A stretch of DNA of 64,000 bases from Halomonas sp. ML-15. Its GTDB lineage: Bacteria > Pseudomonadota > Gammaproteobacteria > Pseudomonadales > Halomonadaceae. Location of the stretch: positions 180,787-244,786 of the forward strand of contig NZ_JACXZT010000017.1 in NCBI RefSeq assembly GCF_014779595.1, given 5' to 3'. The notes beneath the pieces were generated by a model. The model was not told where the DNA came from and ran no database searches. It saw nothing but the letters and a program-made list of their open reading frames with translations. The translations under genes were made by a program, and so were the position numbers. Position 1 is the first letter of the stretch. Every line of letters starts with the position of its first letter. Below are positions 11,313-21,291 of the stretch, in pieces.

Positions 11313-11625
11313 GGGACTCGCCTTGATTGCCCCCTGGCTGATCGCCGCGGGGGTGCTCTTCTTCATGGCCGGAGCCCTTGGCCTGTGGCGCTTTCCCGAT
11401 GTCTACTCGCGACTGCACGCCCTGACCAAGGCCGATAATCTGGGACTTGGTTTGCTCTGCCTGGGGCTGGCCTGTCAGGCGGCCAGCGTCTCGGCAGCCC
11501 TCAAGATCCTGCTGGTCTGGGGACTCGTGCTGGTGGCCTCGAGCATCGGCGCTACCCTGATGGCCTCCACTGCCCTGGCCCGGGGGCTGCGTCCACGGAC
11601 CCGACGGGGGTCGCGGGATTCGTGA
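11305..11625 (+). CDS. mrpG: Mrp/Mnh antiporter subunit G
   Basis: A 106-residue membrane protein starting with GTG inside the last codons of mrpF. The signature GLWRFPDVYSRLHALTKADNLG is characteristic of MrpG/PhaG (FPDxYxRLHAxTKAxTxG). It is preceded by one helix and followed by two. An arginine-rich tail ends it and overlaps the next gene by four bases. Confidence 0.88.
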   Translation: MTEGLALIAPWLIAAGVLFFMAGALGLWRFPDVYSRLHALTKADNLGLGLLCLGLACQAASVSAALKILLVWGLVLVASSIGATLMASTALARGLRPRTRRGSRDS

Positions 11626-12548
11626 GCACTTTCATCATCGGATTCGACCTGCTGCTGGGTGCCGGCCTGCTGTGGCTGGCCTGGCAGGCACTCTTCCACC
11701 CCAAGCCCTTCGCCGCCGTGGTGCACTTCATGGCCTTTGGCCTGGTGATGGCCCTGGTCTGGGTGCGTCTCGAGGCCCTCGATATTGCACTGGCCGAGGC
11801 CGCCATCGGCACCGGAGTCACCGGCGCCCTGCTGCTGGCGGCGCTAGGCCGGCTGCCCAATGGCGCGACGCCGCGACTCGCCCTGCGGCCCTGGCAGCGC
11901 CCGCCGGTCGCCCTGGCGCTGGGCGTCGTCCTGCTGCTCGGCCTGTGGCTGGCCTGGGTGGCCTGGCAGCTGCCGCGCCCCGGACTCAGCGCCGAGGTGA
12001 CGGCGGCCCTGCCCGAGAGCGGCGTACGGCACCCGGTCACAGCGGTACTACTGAATCTGCGCGCCCTCGACACGATGCTGGAGTTGGCGGTGATGCTAGG
12101 GGCGGTGTGGCTCGTCTGGTCGCTGGGCCCCGAGCTGCGACCCTATGCTCCGGCCACCGCCCTGCCGGGGCTGCCCGCCCTCACCCGGCTGCTGCATCCG
12201 CTCTTTCTGATGGTGCCGGCTTACCTGCTCTGGCGGGGCAGCCATGCCCCAGGGGGCGCCTTCCCCGCCGGTGCCGTGCTCGGCGCCGGCGGTGTCCTCC
12301 TTTTGCTGGCCGATGCCGTGCCCTGGATGCAACGCCCCGACCGTCAACCGCTGCTGCGCCTGTTGCTGAGCACCGGTCTGGTGCTGTTCCTGGGCCTGGC
12401 CCTCGGCGGCCTGCTGCTCACCGGCACCTTCTTCGCCATCCCCGTGGCCATCGCCGCTCTGGCCATCCTCGTCGTGGAGGTGGCGGCGGCACTCTCCATC
12501 GCGCTGATGCTGATGGCCTGCTACCTCTACGGGGAGCCGGGACGATGA
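11622..12548 (+). CDS. fused MrpA C-terminal module (DUF4040/MbhD-E type) plus MrpB
   Basis: This 308-residue membrane protein is a fusion. Residues 1 to about 80 look like the DUF4040 module normally at the C-terminal part of MrpA (HFMAFGLVMALVWVRLEALDIALAEAAIG). About 85-170 resemble the following MbhE-like part (RALDTMLELAVMLGAVWLVWSLG). About 180-308 are MnhB-like (LLHPLFLMVPAYLLWRGSHAPGGAFPAGAVLG). The large antiporter-like N-terminal half of MrpA is missing here. It starts with GTG overlapping the mrpG stop. It would form the non-antiporter membrane core of the complex. Confidence 0.8.
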   Translation: MSTFIIGFDLLLGAGLLWLAWQALFHPKPFAAVVHFMAFGLVMALVWVRLEALDIALAEAAIGTGVTGALLLAALGRLPNGATPRLALRPWQRPPVALALGVVLLLGLWLAWVAWQLPRPGLSAEVTAALPESGVRHPVTAVLLNLRALDTMLELAVMLGAVWLVWSLGPELRPYAPATALPGLPALTRLLHPLFLMVPAYLLWRGSHAPGGAFPAGAVLGAGGVLLLLADAVPWMQRPDRQPLLRLLLSTGLVLFLGLALGGLLLTGTFFAIPVAIAALAILVVEVAAALSIALMLMACYLYGEPGR

Positions 12549-12826
12549 GCGGTTTCTTCGCGCTGCTCGCCGCGCTGCTGAGCGGCCTGGCGCTGCTCGG
12601 GCTGTTTCGCGCCACCAGCCTGTTGCGGCGGATCCTGGCGCTCAACGTGCTGGCCAGTGCGCTCTTTCTGCTGCTGGTGACCCTGGCCCACACCGAGGCG
12701 GGACTCGATCCGGTGCCCCATGCCATGGTGCTCACCGGGATCGTGGTGGCGGTAAGCACGACCGCCGCGGCGCTGGCGCTGATACTCCGCGCCACACACT
12801 CCCATCACGACGAGAGCGACCCTTGA
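12545..12826 (+). CDS. mrpC: Mrp/Mnh antiporter subunit C (NuoK-like)
   Basis: A 93-residue protein with three hydrophobic helices, resembling NuoK. LRRILALNVLASALFLLLVTLA is helix 2. DPVPHAMVLTGIVVAVSTTAAALALIL is the conserved region in which MrpC/NuoK proteins carry DPxPxALVLTAIVI. It is coupled to its neighbours by 4-base overlaps at both ends. The histidine- and acid-rich tail HSHHDESDP is short and probably cytoplasmic. Confidence 0.85.
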   Translation: MSGFFALLAALLSGLALLGLFRATSLLRRILALNVLASALFLLLVTLAHTEAGLDPVPHAMVLTGIVVAVSTTAAALALILRATHSHHDESDP

Positions 12827-15651
12827 GCCTGGCCATCTGGTGGCTGCCCGGCACGCTGGTGTTGCCGCTGGGTCTGGCCCTGACCGCCTTCCTGGGGCTG
12901 GCCGTCCCACGTACCCAGGTCGCCCTCGCCCTGCTCGGCATCATCATCGGTGCCGTGGGGCTGCTGGCTGGCTGGCCTTCGCTGCCCGTCACGCTGGCGG
13001 TGGGCGGGTGGGAGCCGCCACTGGGCATCGCCTGGTGGCTCGATCTACCCGCCGCCGCGCTGCTGGGCATGACCGCCCTGTTGATGGGGCTGGCCAGCCT
13101 CTCCCTGCTGGCCGATCCCGACAGCCGCGACGACCGTTTCCTGTGGAGCCTCTGGTGGCTGCTGTGGACCTCCCTCAATGCCCTGCTGCTCGCCAGGGAC
13201 CTCTTCAGCCTCTATGTGATCCTGGAGCTGATGAGTCTGGCCGCCGTGGGCCTGGTAGCCCGCAGCCATGACGATCCTCACCACCGAGCCGCGTTGCGTT
13301 ATCTGTTCGCCTCGCTGCTCGGCTCCCTGCTCTACTTGCTCGGCGTCGCCCTGCTCTACGGCCAGACCGGGCTCCTCGACCTGGGCCTGCTGGCCGAGGC
13401 AATGTCGACCACCCCGGCGACCCGGCTGGCGGCGGTCATGCTGACCCTGGGGCTGGCGATCAAGGCCGCTCTGGTCCCCCTGCACCTGTGGCTGCCGGCG
13501 GCCCACTCCCGCGCCCGGGCGCCAGTCAGCGCTCTGCTCTCCGGCGCGGTGGTGGCCGCGGCGCTGATGGTGCTGTGGCGGCTCTGGCTGGGGCCCCTGG
13601 CGCGGCTTGACGGCAGCCTGCGTCCCGCCCTGGCACTGCTCGGAGCCAGCGCACTGATCTGGGGCGGCCTCCAGGCGATGCTGCAGCGCCGCCTCAAGCT
13701 GGTGATCGCCTGGTCAACGCTCTCCCAGAGCGGCTATGCCCTGCTGCTGCCGACCCTCGCCGGCGGCAGCTGGCATGGCAAGGCGGCCCAGGGGGCGGTG
13801 CTGCTGCTGGTGGCACACGGCCTGGCCAAAGGCGCACTGTTCCTGGCCGCGGGCGCCATCCAGCGAGCCTACGGCCATGACCGCCTGTCGGGGCTCATCG
13901 GCAGCGCCCGGCGGGCTCCCCTGGCGTGGAGCATCATCGCCCTGGCCGGGCTCGGCCTTGTGGGGCTGCCGCCCGGGGGCGGCTTCGTCGGCAAATGGTG
14001 GCTGCTCGACGCGAGCCTTGCCACTGCCCGCCCCGGCATCGCCGCCCTGCTGCTACTGGGCACTCTGCTCACCGGCGCCTGGCTCTGGCGGCTCGGCGAG
14101 CTGGCCCTGCGACCGGCCGAGGCTGTTGCGCTCAGCCGCCGTCCCTGTGGCGTCACCCTCGGCGCTGCCTTGGTCCTGGCACTGCTGAGCTGGCTGGCAG
14201 GCCTAGCCGCCCTGGCCTGGCTGCCCGTCTCGCCGCTGCCACGCATCGGTCTCGTCGACGACGCCCGGCCACTGGCACTGGCGGCCGGGGTGATCTGGCC
14301 CCTGGCGCTGGCGGCGGCCTGGCGCTGGCCGCTCGCCACCGCTTCGCCGCCGGGGCTCGTCCCCTTGCTGGCCGCCGCCGCCGCCCTTCATCTGCTGGTA
14401 CTGGTGGCAGACGACCTGCTGAGTTTCCTGGTAGGCGCGAGCCTGCTGAGCCTGGTGGGCTGGGCCATGGTTCGGCTCGATGGGCGCGCCGAGTCGCGAC
14501 GCGCCGCTGCCGGCTACCTGGCGATGATGCTGCTGGCCGAACTGGCGCTGGTATTGGGCCTGGTATTGGCCTGGCGCGAGGCGTCTTCGCTGCACTTCGC
14601 CACGCTGGCCGAGACGGGGCTGTCGATGCCCACCCTGGCAGCCCTGACCCTGGGCTTCGCGCTCAAGGCGGGGTTACCCGGCCTGCACGCCTGGCTGCCC
14701 CTGGCCCATCCGGTGGCCCCACCGCTGGCCAGTGCGGTGCTCTCGGGGCTGATCGTCAAGGTGGGAGTCTTGGGTGCGCTACGCCTGCTGCCCGGCGCCG
14801 AGGCAGCGACGCCGCTGGCCATCGCGCTGCTGGTGCTGGGCCTGACCGGTGCCGGCTACGGGGCGCTGCGAGGCCTGCTCAGCGCCTCCGCCAAGCGACT
14901 GCTGGCCTGGTCCAGTGTCAGCCAGTTGGGGCTGATGGCGACCCTGCTGGGCCTGCTGATGCTGGGTGTCGAGGCCGCCCGCCCCGCCCTGATCCTGCTG
15001 GTCGCCACCCACGCCCTGGCCAAGGCCGCGCTGTTCGCCGGGGCCGGCCTCGCCTCACGCGCCGCGCCCGCCGCTCGCCGTCTGGTGCTGGCGGCGCTGC
15101 TGCTGCCCGCCCTCACCCTGGCCGGGGTGCCGCCCAGCGGCGGCGCGCTCCTCAAGCAGGGTCTGACCGAGAGCCTCAGCGCCGCCGGGCTGCCCGGCGG
15201 ACTGGCGACGCTGAGCGGTATCGCCAGCAGCCTGCTGATGCTGCGGCTCTTTCTGTTGCTGGATCGCGGCGCCTCGCCGCCGCAACCGCTGCCCCTCGCG
15301 CCCTGGCTACTGGCAGGGCTGTTCGCGCTCGGCACCCTGGCCGCGCTGCTGCCCTGGTGGCTATCCCCGGGCTTGCCAGCGTTGAGGGTGCTCAGCGACG
15401 GGCTGCCGGTGCTGTTGGCCCTGGCGCTGGCCGCCCTGCTGCTGGCGGCGACCCCGCTGCACCACCGGGTGAAGGCCGCCCGGCAGCAGCAGAGAGTACG
15501 CCAGCGTATTCGGCGTCAGGCCCTGCAGAGCGCGGCGCGGCGCTGGCGGCTCCGACTGCGCCGCGCCGAGGCGTGGCTGGTTCCCTGGCCCGCCTTCGGC
15601 GTCAGCCTGGGGCTGGTGGCTCTACTACTGGGAGTCGCCAGCTGGCTCTAA
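12823..15651 (+). CDS. double antiporter-domain Mrp subunit (two MrpD/NuoN-like modules in one chain)
   Basis: This 942-residue polytopic membrane protein holds two complete proton-conducting-transporter modules in tandem. The first has KAALVPLHLWLPAAHSRARA (Lys214) and GLPPGGGFVGKWW. The second has KAGLPGLHAWLPLAHPVAPP (Lys615) and GVPPSGGALLKQG. Normal MrpD or MrpA antiporter halves are about 500 residues each, so this is a fusion. In the first module the second conserved lysine of the LSGxxxKxGxY motif is replaced (LLSGAVVAAALMVLW); the second module keeps it (LSGLIVKVGVLGALR). A basic linker and one last helix end the protein. It starts with TTG overlapping the mrpC stop. Confidence 0.85.
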   Translation: MSLAIWWLPGTLVLPLGLALTAFLGLAVPRTQVALALLGIIIGAVGLLAGWPSLPVTLAVGGWEPPLGIAWWLDLPAAALLGMTALLMGLASLSLLADPDSRDDRFLWSLWWLLWTSLNALLLARDLFSLYVILELMSLAAVGLVARSHDDPHHRAALRYLFASLLGSLLYLLGVALLYGQTGLLDLGLLAEAMSTTPATRLAAVMLTLGLAIKAALVPLHLWLPAAHSRARAPVSALLSGAVVAAALMVLWRLWLGPLARLDGSLRPALALLGASALIWGGLQAMLQRRLKLVIAWSTLSQSGYALLLPTLAGGSWHGKAAQGAVLLLVAHGLAKGALFLAAGAIQRAYGHDRLSGLIGSARRAPLAWSIIALAGLGLVGLPPGGGFVGKWWLLDASLATARPGIAALLLLGTLLTGAWLWRLGELALRPAEAVALSRRPCGVTLGAALVLALLSWLAGLAALAWLPVSPLPRIGLVDDARPLALAAGVIWPLALAAAWRWPLATASPPGLVPLLAAAAALHLLVLVADDLLSFLVGASLLSLVGWAMVRLDGRAESRRAAAGYLAMMLLAELALVLGLVLAWREASSLHFATLAETGLSMPTLAALTLGFALKAGLPGLHAWLPLAHPVAPPLASAVLSGLIVKVGVLGALRLLPGAEAATPLAIALLVLGLTGAGYGALRGLLSASAKRLLAWSSVSQLGLMATLLGLLMLGVEAARPALILLVATHALAKAALFAGAGLASRAAPAARRLVLAALLLPALTLAGVPPSGGALLKQGLTESLSAAGLPGGLATLSGIASSLLMLRLFLLLDRGASPPQPLPLAPWLLAGLFALGTLAALLPWWLSPGLPALRVLSDGLPVLLALALAALLLAATPLHHRVKAARQQQRVRQRIRRQALQSAARRWRLRLRRAEAWLVPWPAFGVSLGLVALLLGVASWL

Positions 15652-15672
15652 CGCATCGCGAAGCGGAAAACG

Positions 15673-16128
15673 CTAAGTGCCGCCGCAGCAGACCTTGAAC
15701 TTGCGCCCGCTGCCGCACACGCAGGGATCGTTGCGGCCGGGCTTGAGACGGGCCACGCGCGGGCGACCGTCCAGGTAATACCAGTGCCCCGCCTCGCGAA
15801 CGAAGCGCGAGGCCTCCTCCAGCGCTGCCCAGCGGCGTCCCTCGCGGAAAGTGGCGCGAAAACGCACATGCCCCTGCGCCCCCGACTCACCGCTCTCCAG
15901 CACCTCGAGTCGCACCCAGCGGGTTGACTCGTCACCAGGCAGGCTCGCCGGCCGTGTGGAGGCGTGCCAGGTGGCCAACAGGTAGTCGTCGAGCTGTAGT
16001 GCAAAGGCACTGTAGCGCGAGCGCATCAGCGCCTCGGGGGACGGCGCCGGCGTGCCGGCATGGTAGCGCCCGCAGCAGGCCAGGTACGCCTGGCTATCTC
16101 CGCAAGGGCAAGGGCGTTGCTTGGCCAT
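15673..16128 (-). CDS. ychJ: YchJ family protein with two SEC-C zinc motifs
   Basis: About 151 residues. An N-terminal SEC-C motif (CPCGDSQAYLACCGRYH) is followed by the YchJ domain with LMRSRYSAFALQLDDYLLATWH. A second SEC-C motif at the very C-terminus reads GRNDPCVCGSGRKFKVCCGG. SEC-C motifs bind zinc and resemble the SecB-binding tail of SecA. The function of YchJ itself is not established. The start at MAKQ was preferred because a GATGAG-type site lies seven bases upstream. The ATG four codons earlier has its purine stretch directly abutting it. Confidence 0.85.
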   Translation of the reverse strand: MAKQRPCPCGDSQAYLACCGRYHAGTPAPSPEALMRSRYSAFALQLDDYLLATWHASTRPASLPGDESTRWVRLEVLESGESGAQGHVRFRATFREGRRWAALEEASRFVREAGHWYYLDGRPRVARLKPGRNDPCVCGSGRKFKVCCGGT

Positions 16129-16272
16129 CTTGAGGCTCATCCTTATGTCGACTCATTGCAGCGCGCATTCTGACATGCAGACTAGGTCTTAGCATGGCTT
16201 GACATGGATCACTGCAGTGCAGCATTGGCTATGCTATACCTGCAGCACACCGATGCCGACAAGGAGGCCAGG

Positions 16273-19044
16273 ATGCCTGACCAGCCGTCGACCCGCTCTG
16301 ACAGCCAGGACACCACCGCCTGGCATGCGCTTTCCGCGCAAGACGCCCTGCAAGAACTCGATAGCCAAGCCGAGGGGATCAGCGACGCCGAGGCCGAACG
16401 TCGACTCGAGCGCTATGGCCCCAACCGGCTGCAGCAGTCCCAGGGGCGCCCCTGGTGGCGACGCCTGCTGGAGCAGTTCAACAATATCCTGATGATGATC
16501 CTGCTGGTAGCGGCAGTCGCCAGCCTGGGGCTCGGGCATACCCTCGATGCCGCGGCCATCGTCGGCGTGGTGGTGATCATCGCGCTGATCGGCTTCGTCC
16601 AGGAAGGCAAGGCCGAGCAGGCGCTGGACAGTATCCGTAATATGCTCTCGCCACAGGCCAAGGTGCTGCGCAACGGCCAGCGCCAGACCATCGACGCCGA
16701 GTCACTGGTGCCCGGCGATATCGTGATGGTCGAGAGCGGCGACAGGGTCCCCGCCGACCTGCGCTTGATCGAGGCCAAGCGACTGCGCACCGAGGAGGCG
16801 GCGCTGACCGGCGAGTCGACCCCGGTCGACAAGCAGCTCGAGCCGGTCGAGGCCGACAGTGAGCTCGGCGACCGTACCGCCATGGCCTACGCCAGCACCA
16901 TCGTCGTCCAGGGCACCGCCCGCGGGCTGGTGGTGGAAACCGGCACGCGCAGCGAGATCGGCCGTATCTCCGAGATGCTGCGCGGCGTCGAACAGCTCAA
17001 GACGCCGCTGCTGCGCCAGATCGACCGCGCCGGCCGGGTGCTGGCGCTGTTCATTCTGGGGGCCGCGCTGTTCACCGGGCTATTCGGCATGCTGGTCCAC
17101 GACCAGCCGCTGGGCGAGATGTTCATGGCCGCGGTGGGCCTGGCCGTCGCGGCGATCCCCGAAGGCCTGCCGGCCATTGTCACCATCGGCCTGGCGCTCG
17201 GCGTCCAGGCCATGGCCAAGCGCAACGCCATTATCCGCCGGCTGCCGGCGGTGGAGACGCTGGGCTCGATCTCGACGATCTTCTCCGACAAGACCGGCAC
17301 CCTGACCCGTAACGAGATGACCGCCCAGTCGATCTGGCTGCCGGAGGGCGAGATCTGCATCGACGGGGTCGGTTTCGCCCCTGAGGGCGAGTTCCACCGC
17401 GTGGACGACGGCCAAGCCAGCGAGAGCGCCCTCGATCTCGATGAGCTACCGGCACTGCGACACTTCCTCAAGGTGGGGGTGCTATGCAACGACGCCGAAC
17501 TCGCCGAGGAGGATGGCCGCTGGCTGATCCACGGCGACCCCACCGAAGGCGCGCTGGTGGTCGCCGCCGCCAAGGCCGGACTCGACGCCCGCGAACTGCG
17601 CGGTGACCACGACCGACATGATGCTATCCCCTTCGAGTCCGAACGCAAGTACATGGCCACCCTGCACGAGCTCGACGAGGAGCCGCGACTGCTGGTCAAG
17701 GGCGCACCGGACCGGCTGCTGGAGATGTGCCACCGCCAGCGTGGCACTGAGGGTGACAGTGTCGAACTCGACGTGAAGGCGTGGGAAGAGCGCATCCACG
17801 CGCTCTCCACCCGCGGCCTGCGGGTACTGGCCCTGGCCGAAAGGACGCTGCCTAACCTCGATGAGTTGAGCGACGAGCACGCCGAGGAGGAGCTGGTGAT
17901 GCTGGGGCTGGTCGGGCTGCTCGACCCCCCTCGCGACGAGGCGATTCGCGCCGTCAAGCAGTGTCTGGCGGCGGGTATCCGGCCGGTGATGGTCACCGGC
18001 GACCACGCCGTGACCGCCCGCGCCATCGCTCAGCAGCTGGGCTTCGCCCAAACCGAGCGGGCATTGACCGGCCGCGAGGTGGAGGCGATGTCGGACGCCG
18101 AACTGGAAGATTGCATTCTCGAGGTGGACGTCTTCGCCCGCGCCGCCCCGGAACATAAGCTGCGTCTGGTCAAGGCAATGCAGGCCCGCGGCGGCATCTG
18201 CGCAATGACCGGCGACGGGGTCAACGACGGGCCAGCGCTGAAGCGCGCCGACGTTGGCGTGGCGATGGGTATCCAGGGCACCGAGGCGGCCAAGGAGGCC
18301 GCCGAGATGGTACTCGCCGACGATAACTTTGCCACCATTGCCGGCGCCATCGAGGAGGGTCGCAAGGTCTACGACAACATCCGCAAGACCATCACCTTTC
18401 TGCTGCCCACCAACGGCGGCCAGGGGCTGGCGATCATGCTCGCCGTGCTGGCCGGCACCCTGCTGCCGGTCACCCCATTGCAGGCGCTGTGGGTCAATAT
18501 GGTGGTGGCGGTCACCCTCGGCCTGGCGCTGGCCTTCGAGGACGCCGAGCCGGACATCATGCAGCGCCAGCCGCGCGATGCCGATGCTGCGCTACTCGAC
18601 ATGTTCCTGCTGTGGCGGGTGGTGTTCGTCTCGGTACTGCTGCTGGCGGGCGTGTTCGGCATGTTCAGCTGGATCCTCAGCCAGGGCGGCAGCGAGGAGC
18701 TGGCACGCAGCGGGGCGGTCAATATCCTGGTCACCGGCAGCGCAGCCTACCTGATCAACAGCCGCTACCTGATCAACAGCTCACTCTCCTGGGAAGGGAT
18801 CTTCGGCAGTCGACCGGTATGGATCGCCATTGGCCTGGTAATGCTGCTGCAACTGGCCTGGACCTACCTGCCCTTTATGCAAATGATCTTCGGCAGCGCC
18901 GCATTGGGCCTGAACCACTGGCTGATGATTGTGGCCGCGAGCATAGCGCTGTTCCTTATCGTCGAGCTGGAGAAGTGGGTGCTGCGGCGCCGCGACCGGC
19001 ATTCTCAACCTGCCGCGGCCAGCGACCCTCCGCAGGTAACTTAA
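16273..19044 (+). CDS. P2-type cation-transporting P-type ATPase
   Basis: An ATP-driven cation pump of about 923 residues. In order it has an N-terminal cation-ATPase domain ([13 protein letters not shown]), the actuator motif TGES, the helix-4 motif IPEGLPAIV, and the phosphorylated Asp339 in DKTGTLT. These are followed by the nucleotide-binding [10 protein letters not shown] and the hinge [26 protein letters not shown] places it with SERCA/PMR-type pumps. However, helix 6 reads [15 protein letters not shown], without the NxxTDG motif expected of a Ca2+ pump, so the ion (Ca2+, Na+ or another) cannot be assigned. AGGAGG precedes the chosen ATG; the open frame extends 23 codons upstream. Confidence 0.9.
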   Translation: MPDQPSTRSDSQDTTAWHALSAQDALQELDSQAEGISDAEAERRLERYGPNRLQQSQGRPWWRRLLEQFNNILMMILLVAAVASLGLGHTLDAAAIVGVVVIIALIGFVQEGKAEQALDSIRNMLSPQAKVLRNGQRQTIDAESLVPGDIVMVESGDRVPADLRLIEAKRLRTEEAALTGESTPVDKQLEPVEADSELGDRTAMAYASTIVVQGTARGLVVETGTRSEIGRISEMLRGVEQLKTPLLRQIDRAGRVLALFILGAALFTGLFGMLVHDQPLGEMFMAAVGLAVAAIPEGLPAIVTIGLALGVQAMAKRNAIIRRLPAVETLGSISTIFSDKTGTLTRNEMTAQSIWLPEGEICIDGVGFAPEGEFHRVDDGQASESALDLDELPALRHFLKVGVLCNDAELAEEDGRWLIHGDPTEGALVVAAAKAGLDARELRGDHDRHDAIPFESERKYMATLHELDEEPRLLVKGAPDRLLEMCHRQRGTEGDSVELDVKAWEERIHALSTRGLRVLALAERTLPNLDELSDEHAEEELVMLGLVGLLDPPRDEAIRAVKQCLAAGIRPVMVTGDHAVTARAIAQQLGFAQTERALTGREVEAMSDAELEDCILEVDVFARAAPEHKLRLVKAMQARGGICAMTGDGVNDGPALKRADVGVAMGIQGTEAAKEAAEMVLADDNFATIAGAIEEGRKVYDNIRKTITFLLPTNGGQGLAIMLAVLAGTLLPVTPLQALWVNMVVAVTLGLALAFEDAEPDIMQRQPRDADAALLDMFLLWRVVFVSVLLLAGVFGMFSWILSQGGSEELARSGAVNILVTGSAAYLINSRYLINSSLSWEGIFGSRPVWIAIGLVMLLQLAWTYLPFMQMIFGSAALGLNHWLMIVAASIALFLIVELEKWVLRRRDRHSQPAAASDPPQVT

Positions 19045-19194
19045 GTGTGCGATGGGTCTCTTACTTTCTACCTTCTGCCGGCAGCAAAAAACTCTCTGGG
19101 AGCGGAGCATGTTAAAAAACTGCTACTGTTGAAATGATGGATCGCTTATAAAGTTGAGTGATCGTAATACAACATGGCAGGAGAACCTGGGTTC

Positions 19195-21051
19195 ATGAGC
19201 GCTCACTCGACGGACCGGGAGATCGCCCGCCGCGGCAGAATCATTCAGGCGATGCACTTCGCCGCCACTAGTCTGCTGCGCGCGGGTAATGATAGCGACG
19301 CTTTGAATGCAGTACTGGCACGCCTGGGTGAGGCCATGATGGTCAGCCGGGTGTATATGTTCCAGGTAGAGCGCCACGCAGAGTCAGGCTGGCTGGCCAG
19401 CCAGCGCCTGGAATGGGTGCGTAGCGGCGTCGAGCCGCATATCGACAACCCTGCGCTGCAGAATATGCCGCTGGATGCGCTCGGCGATGGCCGCTGGATA
19501 CAAGAGTTCAAGCAGGGTCGCGCGATTACTGGCCGGGTGCGCGACATGCCAACCTCTGAGCAGGACGTCCTATTGCCCCTGAACATCGTGTCGTTGGCAG
19601 TGATGCCGATCCACGTGGACGATGCCCTGTGGGGCTTCATCGGCCTTGACGACACTGAAACGGAGCATGAATGGTCACACGTCGAGCTCGATGCCCTGCA
19701 AATGGTCGGCGACGTACTCGCCGCCAGCATGTCGACTCACCGCTTTCGTCAGCGACTCAACGAGCTGGCCTACTATGACGAGCTCACCGGCCTCTCCAAT
19801 CGCGCCCTGTTTCTCGAACGCGCCCAACATGCCAAGCACCGCGCCAAGCGCTTCGGGCATAACCTGGCAGTGCTGCTGCTCGATCTAGACCGTTTCAAGG
19901 TCATCAACGAAACCCTCGGCCATCGCCACGGCGATGACCTGCTGCGCCAGGTCAGCCTGCGCCTGCAGCAAGGCCTGCGCGCCACCGACACCGTAGCCCG
20001 CCTGGGCGGCGATGAGTTCGCGATCCTGCTCGAGGACCTCATCATCCCCCAGGACGCCATGATCATCGCCAGCAAGCTGATCAGTCATTTCAAGCAGCCT
20101 TTCACCCTTGGCGACCAGACACCATTCGTCACCACCAGTCTCGGTATCAGCGTCTTCCCCAGCGACGCCGACGATATCACCGAATTGCTCGAGCACGCCG
20201 AGGCGGCGATGTACCGCGCCAAGGCGCGCGGCCGCAACTGCTTCGACTTCTATACCACCGAGCTCACCGTCGCCACCCAGACCCAGCTACGCCTCGAAAC
20301 CGAGCTGCGTTTTGCGCTGGAGCGCAACGAATTCGTGGTCCACTATCAGCCCATCGTGGCCGCCGTCAGCGGTCGCATCATCGGCGCCGAAGCGCTGGTG
20401 CGCTGGCAGCATCCCACCCGCGGTCTCACCGCACCGGGACTGTTCCTGGATGCCGCAGCCCACAGCGGCCTGCTGGGCGATATCAGTCAGTGGGTGCTGG
20501 AAGACGCCTGTTGCCAAGTCGCCGCCTGGCAGGCCGAGGGACTGATCCTGGAGCGCCTGGCGGTCAATCTGGCCGGCGCCCAGATCGACAGCGGCCAGCT
20601 GGTGACCTCAGTCAACCACGCCCTGACCCGCAGCGGCCTCAGCCCAGACAATCTCGAACTGGAGGTCACCGAGACCTTTATCATGCAGCACGCCAAGCGT
20701 GCCATCGAGGCCCTCAGCCAGCTCAAGGCTCAGGGCATCAGCCTTGCGATCGACGATTTCGGCACCGGCTATTCGTCACTCAGCCACCTCAAGCGGCTGC
20801 CGATTCACAAGCTCAAGATCGACCGCAGCTTCATCTGCGATATCCCCCATGACGATAACGATGCCGCGATTGCCCGTTCGATCATCGCGCTGGCCCACAG
20901 TATGGGCCTGACGGTGACCGCCGAGGGTGTCGAGACTCAGGAGCAGCTCGATTTCCTACGCCGTGAGGGATGTGAGGATATCCAGGGCTATCTGATTAGC
21001 CGCCCGCTTCCGGCCGAGGACTTCGCTAGACTGCTGGCAACCCCGGCATAA
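19195..21051 (+). CDS. GAF-GGDEF-EAL c-di-GMP signalling protein
   Basis: A 618-residue, probably cytoplasmic protein (no membrane segment or signal peptide). A GAF-like sensor fills residues about 15-175. The diguanylate cyclase domain has an intact GGDEF at 271-275 and an inhibitory RxxD site five residues upstream (RATD). The phosphodiesterase domain has EALVRW with Glu399, DDFGTGYSSLSHL, LKIDRSFI and AEGVETQEQL. Both catalytic motifs look intact, so it may be bifunctional. AGGAG lies 11 bases before the chosen ATG; the in-frame ATG at 19174 has none. Confidence 0.92.
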   Translation: MSAHSTDREIARRGRIIQAMHFAATSLLRAGNDSDALNAVLARLGEAMMVSRVYMFQVERHAESGWLASQRLEWVRSGVEPHIDNPALQNMPLDALGDGRWIQEFKQGRAITGRVRDMPTSEQDVLLPLNIVSLAVMPIHVDDALWGFIGLDDTETEHEWSHVELDALQMVGDVLAASMSTHRFRQRLNELAYYDELTGLSNRALFLERAQHAKHRAKRFGHNLAVLLLDLDRFKVINETLGHRHGDDLLRQVSLRLQQGLRATDTVARLGGDEFAILLEDLIIPQDAMIIASKLISHFKQPFTLGDQTPFVTTSLGISVFPSDADDITELLEHAEAAMYRAKARGRNCFDFYTTELTVATQTQLRLETELRFALERNEFVVHYQPIVAAVSGRIIGAEALVRWQHPTRGLTAPGLFLDAAAHSGLLGDISQWVLEDACCQVAAWQAEGLILERLAVNLAGAQIDSGQLVTSVNHALTRSGLSPDNLELEVTETFIMQHAKRAIEALSQLKAQGISLAIDDFGTGYSSLSHLKRLPIHKLKIDRSFICDIPHDDNDAAIARSIIALAHSMGLTVTAEGVETQEQLDFLRREGCEDIQGYLISRPLPAEDFARLLATPA

Positions 21052-21291
21052 TTGCCTCGACACCCAGCTCCGGGGTCTAGCAGTATTATTCATGATTGCA
21101 ATTTGAAATCGTTATTCATTTTCAAAACAAATAGATACCCACCTTTGCTAGACTTACGTCGTTCCAGTGCGACCCGCTATGCCTCGATCTTAACGACTCG
21201 CTCGTGAGCCGCCGTGCGTAATGCGTGCGCTATCACCGGGGGCGTCCACCGTCATCGACCAGCGTCGCCCCCAAACAGGAGGACCCGCCGC
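21052..21291. promoter_or_regulatory. probable promoter region of the compatible-solute transporter operon
   Basis: The first half is AT-rich against a GC-rich background (about 21083-21140, with TTTGAAATCGTTATTCATTTTC). It precedes four co-directional transporter genes. No clear operator or riboswitch is visible. Confidence 0.4.

Noticed and set aside
13926..15698. 590-codon open frame overlapping the double antiporter gene in another frame
   Set aside because: Arg/Gly/Ala-rich frame-shifted reading of a membrane-protein gene; no hydrophobic segments or motifs.
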